In this document: positions 40,950 to 53,531 of the stretch, piece by piece
Position numbering within the stretch: the stretch's first letter is position 1
How the letters are laid out: each line of letters opens with the position of its first letter
Assembly: GCF_002355515.1 (NCBI RefSeq)
Contig: NZ_AP014809.1
Location: forward strand, 1,574,501-1,638,500
Origin: Methylorubrum populi
Lineage (GTDB): Bacteria > Pseudomonadota > Alphaproteobacteria > Rhizobiales > Beijerinckiaceae
Direction: 5' to 3'
DNA: 64,000 bases
Translations under genes and position numbers: made by a program
Notes under the pieces: generated by a model
What the model was told of the DNA's origin: nothing
The model's input: only the letters and a program-made list of their open reading frames with translations
The model's database searches: none

Positions 40950-41207
40950 ATGCTCCGCCTCGTCCTCCAGGAAATTCTCCTGTTCTCCCTGCCCTTCCTG
41001 GCGTTTGCCGCGTGGCTGCTGTTCGCCCGGCGCTCGCCGCTCGACCATGCGGAGTGGAAGCCGCAATGGACGCGGCTGGTGCTGGCCGGCTCGTTCATCG
41101 TCATCGCCTCCCTGGTCATGACCGGGTTGACCGCACCGCGCCACGACGGAGGCTATGTGCTGCCGCGCTTCGAGGACGGGCGGCTGGTGCCGGGCCATTT
41201 CCGATGA
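40950..41207 (+). CDS. DUF6111-like small membrane protein
   Basis: 85 residues with two membrane helices: LVLQEILLFSLPFLAFAAWL and LVLAGSFIVIASLVMTGLTA, joined by LFARRSPLDHAEWKPQWTRL, and a C-terminal YVLPRFEDGRLVPGHFR. I recognise the pattern as the alphaproteobacterial DUF6111 family, regularly found between the Nudix and CCA-enzyme genes. Its stop overlaps the next start (ATGA). Function unknown. Confidence 0.85.
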   Translation: MLRLVLQEILLFSLPFLAFAAWLLFARRSPLDHAEWKPQWTRLVLAGSFIVIASLVMTGLTAPRHDGGYVLPRFEDGRLVPGHFR

Positions 41208-42469
41208 GCGCCGACGCGATTCCCCCGCCCCTCGACGCGGACGGCCCCGGCCGCCTCCTGGCGCGGGCGGGCGTGCAGGCCTGCCTCGCGGCGCTCGACG
41301 CACCGGGCGAGGCGACGCGCCTCGTCGGCGGCTGCGTGCGCGACGCGCTGCTCGGGTCGGCCGTCAGCGATATCGATCTCGCCACCACGCTCCTGCCGGA
41401 GGCGGTGATGGAGCGGGCCCGTGCCGCGGGGATCAAGGCGGTGCCGACGGGGATCGAGCACGGCACGATCACCCTCGTCGTGGGCGGCGCGCCGCACGAG
41501 GTGACGACCCTGCGCGAGGACGTGGAGACCGACGGGCGCCATGCGGTGGTGCGCTTCGGCCGCGATTTTTCCCGCGATGCCGAGCGGCGCGACTTCACCA
41601 TCAACGCGCTCTCGCTGGATGCGCAGGGGCGCCTGCACGACACCACGGGAGGCGTCGCCGACCTCGCCGCCGGCCGGGTGCGGTTCATCGGCGACGCCGC
41701 GACCCGCCTGCGCGAGGATGCCCTGCGGCTGCTGCGTTTCTTCCGCTTCCACGCCCGCTACGGGCGCGGCGCGCCGGATGCCGAGGGACTCGCCGCCTCG
41801 GTCGCGGCCCGCGACAGCCTCGACCGGCTCTCGCGGGAGCGGGTGCGGGCCGAATTCCTGAAGCTGCTGCTCGCCCCCCGCGCCGTCGCGGCGGTGGCGT
41901 GCTTGAGCGAGACCGGCCTGCTGCTGCGCATCCTCGGCGGCATCGGCGAACTCGGCCGCCTCGCCCGCGCCGCGGCGGCCGAACCGCCCCTCGACGCCGT
42001 CGCCCGCTTCGCGGCGCTGGCCGTGCGCACCAGCGAGGACGCGGACCGCCTGCAGGCGAGCCTGCGCCTGTCGCGGGCCGAGCACGCGCGCCTCACCGGC
42101 TACGCCGCGGCGCTGGCGCTGCTCCACGACCGGCCGGTGATCGAGGCGGAGGCGGTGCCGGCCCTGGTGGCGACCCACGGCGCCGAACTCTTCCGCGAAC
42201 TTCTGATCGCCCTCGACGGCGAGCCGCGCCCCCGCGCCACGGCGGAGGCCCGCGCGGCGCTTGACCGGATGGCTCGTGCGGGCACCCGACCGGTCTTCCC
42301 CGTGACCGGCGCCGACCTCGTGGCGCGCGGTCTGCCGCCGGGCCGGGGGGTCGGCATCGGCCTCAAGGCCGCCCGTGAACTCTGGCTCGCCGAGGGCTGC
42401 CCGGACGATGCGGAGGCGCGGGAACGGCTGATCGCGCGGGCGCTGGAGGCTGCCAAGGAACTGGCGTGA
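41204..42469 (+). CDS. cca: CCA-adding enzyme / tRNA nucleotidyltransferase
   Basis: 421 residues. The class II nucleotidyltransferase domain: TRLVGGCVRDALLGSAVSDI with the DIDLATTLLPE acidic pair, GIEHGTITLVVGGAPHEVTT, and RDAERRDFTINALSLDAQGR with the RRD motif. Helical RNA-binding parts follow (RLREDALRLLRFFRFHARYG, LSRERVRAEFLKLLLAPRAV). PVTGADLVARGLPPGRGVG near the C-terminus is usual for the family. It completes or repairs the tRNA 3' CCA end. Start ATG 41204 overlaps the DUF6111 stop. The gene name follows the family. Confidence 0.92.
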   Translation: MSADAIPPPLDADGPGRLLARAGVQACLAALDAPGEATRLVGGCVRDALLGSAVSDIDLATTLLPEAVMERARAAGIKAVPTGIEHGTITLVVGGAPHEVTTLREDVETDGRHAVVRFGRDFSRDAERRDFTINALSLDAQGRLHDTTGGVADLAAGRVRFIGDAATRLREDALRLLRFFRFHARYGRGAPDAEGLAASVAARDSLDRLSRERVRAEFLKLLLAPRAVAAVACLSETGLLLRILGGIGELGRLARAAAAEPPLDAVARFAALAVRTSEDADRLQASLRLSRAEHARLTGYAAALALLHDRPVIEAEAVPALVATHGAELFRELLIALDGEPRPRATAEARAALDRMARAGTRPVFPVTGADLVARGLPPGRGVGIGLKAARELWLAEGCPDDAEARERLIARALEAAKELA

Positions 42470-42530
42470 TTGGCTTCGAGCGCTGATGCACGTTCAGGCA
42501 TAGCACCGTTCGGGGACGGCCGAGGAGGCA

Positions 42531-42702
42531 AAGCGGTTGAACTCCAAGCGTTAGCCCTTATTATCCCGATCAACGGGGACGGATCGCCTGAGACAGCCCC
42601 GGGCCGCCGATACGGGCAACCGCTTCGGTCCACGCGCAACGCGAGATACTCAAGGGCTTCGGCGAGTGATAACCCCCTCCTCCCCTGGAGCGAGGGGTTT
42701 TT
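42531..42702 (+). ncRNA. Candidate structured small RNA ending at an intrinsic terminator
   Basis: AAGCGGTTG (42531-42539) is perfectly complementary to CAACCGCTT (42617-42625). Inside this long-range stem CGATC and GATCG enclose ACGGGGA-type loop sequence, and after it CGCG-caa-CGCG and CTC...GAG give further pairing. The stretch ends in the terminator at 42671-42702. No protein frame in either direction looks real. It could be a free sRNA or the 3' UTR of the CCA-enzyme transcript. I do not recognise an RNA family. Confidence 0.3.
42671..42702 (+). terminator. Intrinsic terminator after CCA-enzyme gene or candidate sRNA
   Basis: ACCCCCTC (42672-42679) pairs with GAGGGGT (42692-42698) with one bulged C, and the inner CTCC/GGAG (42679-42690) extends the stem around a CCT loop. 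It is directly followed by TTTTTC. Orientation favours plus-strand transcripts. Confidence 0.7.
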
Positions 42703-42763
42703 CATGTCTAGCGACGGGCCTGGGGCCGGATCGAAAGACGGCCGGCACATCCGCCGAGCTATG

Positions 42764-42793
42764 AAAAAAGGGCGCCGGTTTCCCAGCGCCCTT
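42764..42793 (-). terminator. Intrinsic terminator of the atp operon
   Basis: On the minus strand AAGGGCGC (42793-42786) is followed by a 10-base loop and the exact complement GCGCCCTT (42775-42768), and then a T run to 42764. It lies 25 bp after the atpC stop and is a textbook rho-independent terminator. Confidence 0.9.
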
Positions 42794-42817
42794 CGAAGAT
42801 CGAAATGTTCGCGAAAA

Positions 42818-43219
42818 TCAGAGGCTCAGCGTGTGCTTGGCTTCCTGCATCTGGACGATCTGGGCGTTCAGGGCCTCGCGCTTGGCGTAGTCCTGGGTCG
42901 CGTCGCGGGCCAACTCCGCCGCCTCGATCTCCTTGTCGAGCAGGGCGGGGGTCAGCTCTTCGATCGGCGCGGCGCGCTCGGCGAGCACTGTCACGGAGGT
43001 CGGACCGATATCGGCGAAGCCGCCCTGGACGTAGATGCGCTTGCCGTTGCCGGCGGTCTCGGTGACCGTGATGACGCCGACCTTGAGGGCGGTCAGCACC
43101 GGGGCGTGGCCCGGCAGCACGGTCATCTCACCCTCGACGCCGGGAAGCTGCACCGCCTCGACCTCGCCGGAATACAGCGTCCGCTCGGGGCCGACGAAAT
43201 CGAACTGGAAGGTGGCCAT
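42818..43219 (-). CDS. atpC: ATP synthase epsilon subunit
   Basis: 133 residues. FQFDFVGPERTLYSGEVEAV is the standard opening (MATFQFDFV), followed by VQLPGVEGEMTVLPGHAPVL and YVQGGFADIGPTSVTVLAER, all family signatures. The C-terminal two helices (PALLDKEIEAAELARDATQD, YAKREALNAQIVQMQEAKHT) are present, so the regulatory helix hairpin is complete. It binds gamma in the F1 central stalk. Last gene of the operon, 78 bp after atpD, then the terminator. Confidence 0.97.
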   Translation of the reverse strand: MATFQFDFVGPERTLYSGEVEAVQLPGVEGEMTVLPGHAPVLTALKVGVITVTETAGNGKRIYVQGGFADIGPTSVTVLAERAAPIEELTPALLDKEIEAAELARDATQDYAKREALNAQIVQMQEAKHTLSL

Positions 43220-43297
43220 GCGTCAGTGTCCGCGAGAGGTTGAGCGGCGCGCGGGTCGTCTCCGTCCCGCGCGCCGGATGGGAAGCGTGGGCCGCTC

Positions 43298-45665
<2,368 letters not shown>

Positions 45666-45756
45666 CGGCGGATTTCCAGATCGCTCGCGGACGTCTCGGC
45701 GACGGCCGCTCCCCGGGGAAAGCGGCCGTCTGGCGTTACTCTTCTAATCGACCGCC

Positions 45757-47286
<1,530 letters not shown>

Positions 47287-47357
47287 CGTCGGGCCTCTTT
47301 AAAGGTCGGGTGCGTGTCTGTTCGGGTGTCGGGTCAGTTCGCGAGGGGTCGGGCCCC

Positions 47358-47927
47358 TCAGCGGGCTTCCCGCATGGCGAGACGGATGCTGTTGAGCTTG
47401 GTCCGGAGCGAGGCATCGACCATGCGCGAGCCCATCTTGACGACGAGGCCGCCGATCAGGCTCGGGTCGATGTGGAGGTCGATCTCGACCTCGGACTTGG
47501 CGACGTCGCGCAGCGAGGCCTTGATGTCCTCGATGACCGCGTCGGAGGGCTTCTCCGCCACGCGGACTTCGGCGCGGACGATGCCCTTGGCCTCGCGCAC
47601 CTTCTCGCGATAGGCGCGGATCATGTCCGGCAACGCGAAGAGGCGGCGGTTGGCGGCCGAGAGCTTGATGAAGTTGGCAGCCAGCCCCGTGATGCCGGCG
47701 CGGTCGAGCAGGGCGCCGACGGCGACCGTCTGCTCTTCGGCCGAGAAGGCCGGACTCTTCACGAGGCGGCGAAGGTCGGCGCTCTCGCGATACAGCGCAT
47801 CGAACGCGTCGAGGTTCTTGGCAACGTCGTCGACCTGACCCTCGTCGCGGGCCAGCTCGTACAGAGCCAAAGCGTAGCGGCCCGCCACACCGGCCAGCAG
47901 GGGACCCTCGGAACCGTTCTGCGCCAC
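47358..47927 (-). CDS. atpH: ATP synthase delta subunit
   Basis: 189 residues from GTG 47925-47927 (MAQNGSEGPLLAGVAGRYAL as translated). AGVAGRYALALYELARDEGQ and DLRRLVKSPAFSAEEQTVAV are OSCP/delta hallmarks, and the C-terminus VKMGSRMVDASLRTKLNSIR is the conserved membrane-stator interface. It links F1 to the peripheral stalk. First gene of the atpHAGDC operon; Fo genes are elsewhere, as usual in alphaproteobacteria. Confidence 0.95.
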   Translation of the reverse strand: MAQNGSEGPLLAGVAGRYALALYELARDEGQVDDVAKNLDAFDALYRESADLRRLVKSPAFSAEEQTVAVGALLDRAGITGLAANFIKLSAANRRLFALPDMIRAYREKVREAKGIVRAEVRVAEKPSDAVIEDIKASLRDVAKSEVEIDLHIDPSLIGGLVVKMGSRMVDASLRTKLNSIRLAMREAR

Positions 47928-48231
47928 CCGTCGCTCTCTCTTATCCTTGCCCGCCGGCCCCTCAAGCCTGAACTCGCCTGGTGACGGCGACGGCGTGAGA
48001 CCCGTGGGGATTGGAATTGCACCGGGCACGGAAGGCCTTGATCGGTCTCCCCGCGGCGCGGCTGTCGCCTAGCATGCGTTCCGAGGGGGCGCAAGGCAAC
48101 GTTAGGGCGATGGTTGAGCGCTTCGTCCGCCCCGCGCGCATGGATGACGATGGACGGGAAGCCGGCTCGGATCTTTATCCCTACGCGCGGGCGGCGCGCG
48201 GGGGTCGTTCGATCCGGCCGGCCCATCGTCT
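47928..48231. other. Intergenic region upstream of atp operon, no gene seen
   Basis: Between atpH (start 47927) and the hemH stop (48232). It should carry the atp promoter for the minus strand. Plus-strand frames here are short and Arg-rich without family features. No clear -35/-10 pair, RNA structure or repeat was identified. Confidence 0.4.
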
Positions 48232-49302
48232 TTAGATCCAGCCCTGCAGCTCCCGCCGCACCACGTGCTCGATCACCCGCATGCCGAGGTCGGAATCGTT
48301 GAGGCAGGGAATGAAGGCGTATTTCTCGCCGCCGTTCTCCTCGAAATAGTGGCGGTTCTCGCCGTCGAGTTCCTCCAGCGTCTCCAGGCAGTCGGCGGTG
48401 AAGCCCGGCGCCACGATCGCCATGCGCTTCACGCCGGATCTGGCCAGCGCCTGCACGGTCTCGTCGGTGTAGGGCTTGAGCCATTCCTCGTTGCCGAAGC
48501 GCGACTGGAAGGTCACGCGCATCTGCTCGGGAGTGTAGCCCATCGCCTCGCGGATCAGCCGGCCGGTCTTGAGGCACTGGCAATGGTAGGGGTCGCCCTT
48601 GAGCAGGTAGCTCTTCGGCACGCCGTGGAAGGAGGTCAGGATCACCTCCGGCTCGAAATCGAGCTTGGCCAGCCCCTCGCGGATCGAATCCGCCATGGCT
48701 TGGATGTAGACGGGGTCGTCGTGATAGGGCGGCGAGACCCGCACGGTCGGCTGCCAGCGCATCTGCATCAGCGCCTTGAAGGCCTGGTCGCAGGCGGTGG
48801 CCGAGGTCGCCGCCGCATATTGCGGATAGAGCGGCACGAGCAGGATGCGGTCGCAGCCCTGGTCGAGCAGGGCCTGGATGCGAAGGCTCACCTCCGGCTT
48901 GCCGTAGCGCATCGCCCAATCGACCACGACGGAATCGCCCATCGCCGCCTGAAGCTTCTCGCACTGGCCGCGGGTGATGGTCTTGAGCGGTCCCTCGTCG
49001 CGCTCGTTGTTCCAGATGCTGGCGTAGTCGCGACCCTTCGGCCCCGGACGCTTGGTCAGGATGATGAGGTTGAGGAGCGGCCACCAGATCAGCCGCGGCA
49101 CCTCGATCACCCGGCGGTCGGAGAGGAACTCCTTGAGATAGCGGCGCATCGGCCAGTAGCTTGTGCCCTCGGGGGTGCCGAGGTTCATCAGCAGCACGCC
49201 GACGCGGCCGGTTCTTACGGCCGGATGGTCGGGCGGCAGGGCGGTGGGCGCAACCCGCACGGGATTGCGCAGGAGGGTGTCAGGTTCGACGCGTTGGTTC
49301 AT
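48232..49302 (-). CDS. hemH: Ferrochelatase
   Basis: 356 residues from ATG 49300-49302 (a GTG five codons upstream is possible). VGVLLMNLGTPEGTSYWPMR opens the family, then VIEVPRLIWWPLLNLIILTK, LVPLYPQYAAATSATACDQA and VILTSFHGVPKSYLLKGDPY with the catalytic His, followed by CHCQCLKTGRLIREAMG and AIVAPGFTADCLETLEELDG with the conserved Glu near the C-terminus. It inserts iron into protoporphyrin IX. It is transcribed alone toward the atp operon and diverges from the methyltransferase gene. Confidence 0.96.
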   Translation of the reverse strand: MNQRVEPDTLLRNPVRVAPTALPPDHPAVRTGRVGVLLMNLGTPEGTSYWPMRRYLKEFLSDRRVIEVPRLIWWPLLNLIILTKRPGPKGRDYASIWNNERDEGPLKTITRGQCEKLQAAMGDSVVVDWAMRYGKPEVSLRIQALLDQGCDRILLVPLYPQYAAATSATACDQAFKALMQMRWQPTVRVSPPYHDDPVYIQAMADSIREGLAKLDFEPEVILTSFHGVPKSYLLKGDPYHCQCLKTGRLIREAMGYTPEQMRVTFQSRFGNEEWLKPYTDETVQALARSGVKRMAIVAPGFTADCLETLEELDGENRHYFEENGGEKYAFIPCLNDSDLGMRVIEHVVRRELQGWI

Positions 49303-49520
49303 CGGATTTCCGGTCACGGGCGTCCCGCCTTCCTCAACGCGGCCTCATGGCAGCAAGCTCATGGCGGCAAGCGATCCGGTTGTGCGGGCCGGCCGTTCGA
49401 TCTAGAGCAGGCGGCTTTCCAAGGCCAAGACCCTCCCGGAAGAGAAGACTCTCGCGGGAGAGCCCGGCCTGTATCTTGCGCAAACCCTTTGCCCGAAATC
49501 GCTCCGGAGGCCAGCGCGAC

Positions 49521-50507
49521 ATGCCGTCCCCCCGCTACTTCCTGAAGCACTTCGTGCCGTTCACCGGCTATCCCTACGAGGGAGCGCCGGCCGCGTGCAA
49601 CCTGTGCGGATGTCGCGACGCCGTCACCGTGGCCGAGACCGACCGGCGCCTCAAGATTCTGCGCTCGATCGCCTGTACCCAGTGCGGCCTGATCCGCACC
49701 GATCCGATGCCGACGCCGGACGAGCTGGCCGAGTACTACGCCTCGGCCTACCGGGCCGATTACCAGCTCGCCTTCGCCGGCGGACCGCCGCGCCACCACC
49801 TCAACCGCTCGGCCCGCGAGGCCAGGTTCCGCGCCGACCTGCTGGCGCCGAAGCTGACGCCCGGCGCGCAGCTGCTCGATTTCGGCTCGGGGTCGGGCGA
49901 GTTCCTGGCGGAGGCCAAGCGGCGCGGCTGCGAGGTGATCGGCGTCGAGCCGGGCCGCGACTACGCCACCTACGCCCGCACCCATCACGGCGTCGAGGTG
50001 CTCGACGAGGCCGAGGACCCGAACCGCTTCCCCGCCGGCCATTTCGACGTGATCTCCACGCACCACGTGCTGGAGCACCTGCGCAACCCGGCCGAGACGA
50101 TGGAGCGGCTGGCCCGCTGGCTGAAGCCTGACGGCATTCTCTACGCCGCGGTGCCGAACATGGCCGCCACCGGCAAGCCGCCGCACGAGCGCTTCCACTT
50201 CGCCCATGTCCACGGCTACGTGCGCGAGACCTTCGATCTCCTCGCCCGCCGCGCCGGCCTCGTGCCGCATACCGAGTACTGGCGCGAGGACACCACGGTG
50301 GTCTACCGCAAGACCGATGCGCCCGCCGTGCCGCTGACGAACCCCGGTCTCGCCGACCGGCTCGCCGTCGATCTGAAGCCGATGTCGGCGGGGCTCTACT
50401 TCGCCTCGGGCGCCTGGATCCTGCCGGCGCTCCGGCGCAATGCCAAGGCGGTGCGGGACGGGATGGCCAAGGACGAGGTCGCGAAGGACGGAAACGCCGG
50501 GCGCTGA
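49521..50507 (+). CDS. Class I SAM methyltransferase with N-terminal Cys cluster
   Basis: 328 residues from ATG 49521, with GGAGG 10 bp upstream. The N-terminal zinc-ribbon-like part is CNLCGCRDAVTVAE then IACTQCGLIRTDPMPTPDEL, typical of C-x2-C methyltransferases acting on sugars or lipids. The SAM motif I is QLLDFGSGSGEFLAEAKRRG, with VIGVEPGRDYATYAR and FDVISTHHVLEHLRNPAETM (Methyltransf_23 type), then WLKPDGILYAAVPNM. The substrate is not readable; surrounding genes give no hint. The last residues are a Lys/Asp-rich tail. Confidence 0.88.
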   Translation: MPSPRYFLKHFVPFTGYPYEGAPAACNLCGCRDAVTVAETDRRLKILRSIACTQCGLIRTDPMPTPDELAEYYASAYRADYQLAFAGGPPRHHLNRSAREARFRADLLAPKLTPGAQLLDFGSGSGEFLAEAKRRGCEVIGVEPGRDYATYARTHHGVEVLDEAEDPNRFPAGHFDVISTHHVLEHLRNPAETMERLARWLKPDGILYAAVPNMAATGKPPHERFHFAHVHGYVRETFDLLARRAGLVPHTEYWREDTTVVYRKTDAPAVPLTNPGLADRLAVDLKPMSAGLYFASGAWILPALRRNAKAVRDGMAKDEVAKDGNAGR

Positions 50508-50514
50508 GCCGGTG

Positions 50515-52017
50515 ATGCGCCCAACCCGTCGGCAGACCGTCGCCGGTCTCGGCGCGGGTCTCCTCGCCGCCGGCGCCGGCCCGGCGCTCGCCGGCACGCC
50601 GACCTTCACCCTGCTCCTCGTCAACGACATCTACGCGATGGACGCGGTGGAGGGGCGCGGCGGCTTTCCCCGGCTCAACGCGGTGGTGAAGGCCGAGCGC
50701 GCCCGCGGCGTGCCGCTGCTCTACGCCCATGCGGGCGACAGCTTCTCGCCCTCGCTGATGTCGGGCTTCGACCGGGGCGCGCATATCGTCGAGCTCCTGA
50801 ACCTGGCGCCGCCCGACCTGTTCGTGCCGGGCAACCACGAGTTCGATTTCGGGCCGAAGGTGTTCGCCGAGCGCCGGAGCGAGGCCCGCTTCCCGTTCCT
50901 GGCCGCCAATCTGCGCGGCCCCGAGGGCGAACGGCTTCCCGGCATCGAGGATGCGCGGCTGGTCGACCTCGGCGGCATCCGCGTCGGCCTCGTCGGCATC
51001 GCCCTGCAGGCGACACCGGAAAAGTCGCAATCCGGAAACCTGCGCTTCGGCCCCGAGATCGAGACGCTCGCCCGCGAGGCGGAGCGCCTGCGCAAGGCCG
51101 GCGCGCAGATGATCGTCGGCATCGCCCACACGGCGCGGCCCACCGACGACGCGATCGTGCGCGGGCGCGTGGTCGACATCCTGCTCTCGGGCCACGACCA
51201 CGATCTCTGCCTGCGCGACGACGGGCAGGCGGTGCTGGTCGAATCGAGCCACGACGCCCACTACGTCACGGCCGTCGACGTCTTCGTCACGCCGAGCACC
51301 GACGGATCGGTGCGCTGGCGCGCCGCCTTCCGCATTCACGACACCGCCGAGGTGCCCCCCGACCCGGAGACGCAAGCCGTGGTGGAGCGGCTCGCGGGCG
51401 AGCTCTCGCGGGAACTCGACGTCGTGCTCGGCACGACGGAGGGGCCGCTCGACAGCCGCGTCGCCACGGTGCGGGCGCGGGAATCGAGCTTCGGCGATCT
51501 CGTCGCCGACGCGGTGCGGGCGGGCACCGGCGCCGAGATCGGCCTGATCAACGGCGGCGGCATCCGCGGCGACCGGCTCTACCCGGCCGGGGCCAGCCTG
51601 ACGCGGCGCGACATCCTGAGCGAACTGCCCTTCGGCAACACCACCGTGCTCGTGGCGATCGACGGGGCGACCCTGCGCGAGGCCCTGGAGAACGGCTATC
51701 GCGATCTCGGCCGCTCGTCCGGACGGTTCCTGCAGGTCTCGGGCATCGACGTGATCCTCGACCCGAACGCACCGCCCGGCCGGCGCGTCGTCGCGGCGAC
51801 GATCGGCGGCGCGGCCCTCGACGAGGCCCGCACCTACCGCGTGGCCGCCAACGACTTCATGCTGGGCGGCGGCAACGATTACGGGATGCTGGCCAAGGGC
51901 CGCGTGCTGATCGGCGGCACCGACGGGACGCTGCTGGCGAACACGGTGATGGCCTATATCCGCGCCCACGCACCGCTCCCGGCCGAGACCGGGGGGCGGA
52001 TCCGGGTGCTTTCATGA
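50515..52017 (+). CDS. Exported 5'-nucleotidase / UshA-like metallophosphatase
   Basis: 500 residues from ATG 50515 (GTG one codon before is possible). The twin-arginine-like start RPTRRQTVAGLGAGLLAAGA gives export. The metallophosphatase domain follows, with LLVNDIYAMD, HAGDSFSPSLMSGFDRG, VPGNHEFDFGP, VGIAHTARPTDDAI and LLSGHDHDLCL. The C-terminal 5'-nucleotidase domain has LINGGGIRGDRLYPAGASL, LSELPFGNTTVLVAIDGATL and the substrate loop ANDFMLGGGNDYGML. It probably hydrolyses periplasmic nucleotides. Note that the first metal motif is NDIYAMD instead of the common NDxHG, a deviation in a metal-site His. It lies 7 bp after the methyltransferase stop. Confidence 0.9.
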   Translation: MRPTRRQTVAGLGAGLLAAGAGPALAGTPTFTLLLVNDIYAMDAVEGRGGFPRLNAVVKAERARGVPLLYAHAGDSFSPSLMSGFDRGAHIVELLNLAPPDLFVPGNHEFDFGPKVFAERRSEARFPFLAANLRGPEGERLPGIEDARLVDLGGIRVGLVGIALQATPEKSQSGNLRFGPEIETLAREAERLRKAGAQMIVGIAHTARPTDDAIVRGRVVDILLSGHDHDLCLRDDGQAVLVESSHDAHYVTAVDVFVTPSTDGSVRWRAAFRIHDTAEVPPDPETQAVVERLAGELSRELDVVLGTTEGPLDSRVATVRARESSFGDLVADAVRAGTGAEIGLINGGGIRGDRLYPAGASLTRRDILSELPFGNTTVLVAIDGATLREALENGYRDLGRSSGRFLQVSGIDVILDPNAPPGRRVVAATIGGAALDEARTYRVAANDFMLGGGNDYGMLAKGRVLIGGTDGTLLANTVMAYIRAHAPLPAETGGRIRVLS

Positions 52018-52042
52018 GGGCTGTCATGAGAGGGGATTTCGC

Positions 52043-52747
52043 GTGACCGGACCCGTCGAGGCCGCCCTCAAGGCGTTCCGCGCCAGCGGCTCCCCCTGGC
52101 TCGATCTGCCCTTCTTCCGGGAGGGCGCGGCGGACCGGGTCGCGAGAAAGGTCGATGAGCGCGTCGCGGCCGGTGCGACGGTGCTGCCGGAGCCTTCCGC
52201 GATCTTCCGGGCGCTGACGCTGACGCCCCTGCCCGCGGTGAAGGCGGTAATCCTCGGCCAGGACCCCTATCCGACGCCGGGCGACGCCAACGGGCTCGCC
52301 TTCTCCTATGTCGGCCCGCGCCGCCTGCCGGCCTCGCTCAAGGTGATCCTGGCCGAACTCGCTCCCGAGGGCGGCCAGCCCGATCTCTCCACCGGCGACC
52401 TCACGCCCTGGGCGGAGCGCGGGGTGCTGCTCCTGAATTCGGCGCTCACCGTGGAGGCCGGCAAGGCCGGGGCGCATCTGCGGCTCGGCTGGGCGCAACT
52501 CACCGACGAGGCGGTGGCCGCCGTCTCCGCCCGCGACGCGCCGGCGGTGTTCCTGCTCTGGGGCGCCCAGGCCCGCGCCCGCGAGGCGCTGATCGACACG
52601 CGCCGCCACGGCATCGTCGCCTCGGGTCACCCCTCCCCGCTCAACCGCGCCCGGGACTTTCCGGGCTCGCGGCCGTTCGACCGGGCGAATGCGTGGCTCG
52701 AAGCGCATGGCCGCGCCCCGATCGACTGGCGGCTGCACCGGGGCTGA
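52043..52747 (+). CDS. ung: Uracil-DNA glycosylase, family 1
   Basis: 234 residues from GTG 52043, with AGGGG 9 bp upstream. The catalytic loop is VILGQDPYPTPGDANGLAFS with the Asp of GQDPY (the E. coli enzyme has PYH where this one has PYP), then WAERGVLLLNSALTVEAGKA, AVFLLWGAQARAREALIDTR and the DNA-binding loop VASGHPSPLNRARDFPG with the catalytic His. It removes uracil from DNA. It is 25 bp after the nucleotidase gene and may be co-transcribed. Length is normal. Confidence 0.9.
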   Translation: MTGPVEAALKAFRASGSPWLDLPFFREGAADRVARKVDERVAAGATVLPEPSAIFRALTLTPLPAVKAVILGQDPYPTPGDANGLAFSYVGPRRLPASLKVILAELAPEGGQPDLSTGDLTPWAERGVLLLNSALTVEAGKAGAHLRLGWAQLTDEAVAAVSARDAPAVFLLWGAQARAREALIDTRRHGIVASGHPSPLNRARDFPGSRPFDRANAWLEAHGRAPIDWRLHRG

Positions 52748-52861
52748 ACCCGTCTCGTCCCGCCGGTGCGGGGGCCCGCCTCATCCGGTCCGTGCGCCCC
52801 TCCGCTTCGAAGCGATCCTCGCGTCGGATGGCGGGCTCGAAATTTTTTCCGGCCCCCGCGG

Positions 52862-52881
52862 CGGAAAGCTGAAACTTTCCG
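52862..52881. repeat. Small hairpin upstream of fasciclin gene
   Basis: CGGAAAG (52862-52868) and CTTTCCG (52875-52881) are perfect arms around CTGAAA, 62 bp before the fasciclin start and 115 bp after the ung stop. It may be a terminator for ung or a 5' leader element. The T-rich run TTTTTTCC lies just before it. Confidence 0.35.
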
Positions 52882-52942
52882 GCCCCTGGTCCCCGTAGAG
52901 GCCCGCGACGCCCCCCATTGGGCGCATCCTCAGGGAGACACC

Positions 52943-53491
52943 ATGTCCAAGAGCCTTCTCAGCCTCACCCTCGGTCTCGCCCTCATCACCGCGGCCGCAC
53001 CCGCGCTCGCCAAGAACCCGATGGTCGGCGGTGCGCCGATGTATGCGAGCAAAACCATCGTCGAGAACGCCGTCAACTCGAAGGATCACACCACGCTCGT
53101 CGCCGCCGTGAAGGCCGCGGGCCTCGTCGACACGCTCTCGGGTCCTGGCCCGTTCACGGTGTTCGCGCCGACCGACGCCGCCTTCGCCAAGCTGCCGCCG
53201 GGTACCGTCGAGACCCTGGTGCAGCCGCAGAACAAGGCTCAGCTCACCGGCATCCTGACCTACCACGTGGTTCCGGGGACCTATACGTCCAAGGCGTTGA
53301 TGAAGCTGGTCCGGCAGGGGGGCGGTGAGGCCACGCTGAAGACGGCCCAGGGTGAGCCGCTCACGGTGACGGCCAAGGGCAAGGGCGTGATGGTGACGGA
53401 CACGAAGGGCAACACCGCCCGCGTCACCACCGCCGACGTGATGCAGTCGAACGGCGTGATCCACGTCATCAACGGCGTCCTGCTGCCCTGA
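52943..53491 (+). CDS. Exported fasciclin-domain protein
   Basis: 182 residues from ATG 52943, with AGGGAG 8 bp upstream. Signal peptide MSKSLLSLTLGLALITAAAP, cleavage near ALA. One FAS1 domain: TLVAAVKAAGLVDTLSGPGP, FTVFAPTDAAFAKLPPGTVE, LTGILTYHVVPGTYTSKALM and ADVMQSNGVIHVINGVLLP, which carries the conserved H2 box. FAS1 domains act in adhesion or binding at the cell surface. It faces a RskA/ECF sigma pair on the other strand, the known arrangement for MPT70/83-type regulons in actinobacteria. Confidence 0.94.
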   Translation: MSKSLLSLTLGLALITAAAPALAKNPMVGGAPMYASKTIVENAVNSKDHTTLVAAVKAAGLVDTLSGPGPFTVFAPTDAAFAKLPPGTVETLVQPQNKAQLTGILTYHVVPGTYTSKALMKLVRQGGGEATLKTAQGEPLTVTAKGKGVMVTDTKGNTARVTTADVMQSNGVIHVINGVLLP

Positions 53492-53531
53492 GCGGTGCCG
53501 GCGGAAGGCCAGACACCGTCCGCCGTCTCGC

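Noticed and set aside
49398..49420. TAGAGCAGGCGGCTTTCC upstream of the methyltransferase as a further repeat copy
   Set aside because: Only the first hexamer matches the repeat family; no hairpin arms follow.
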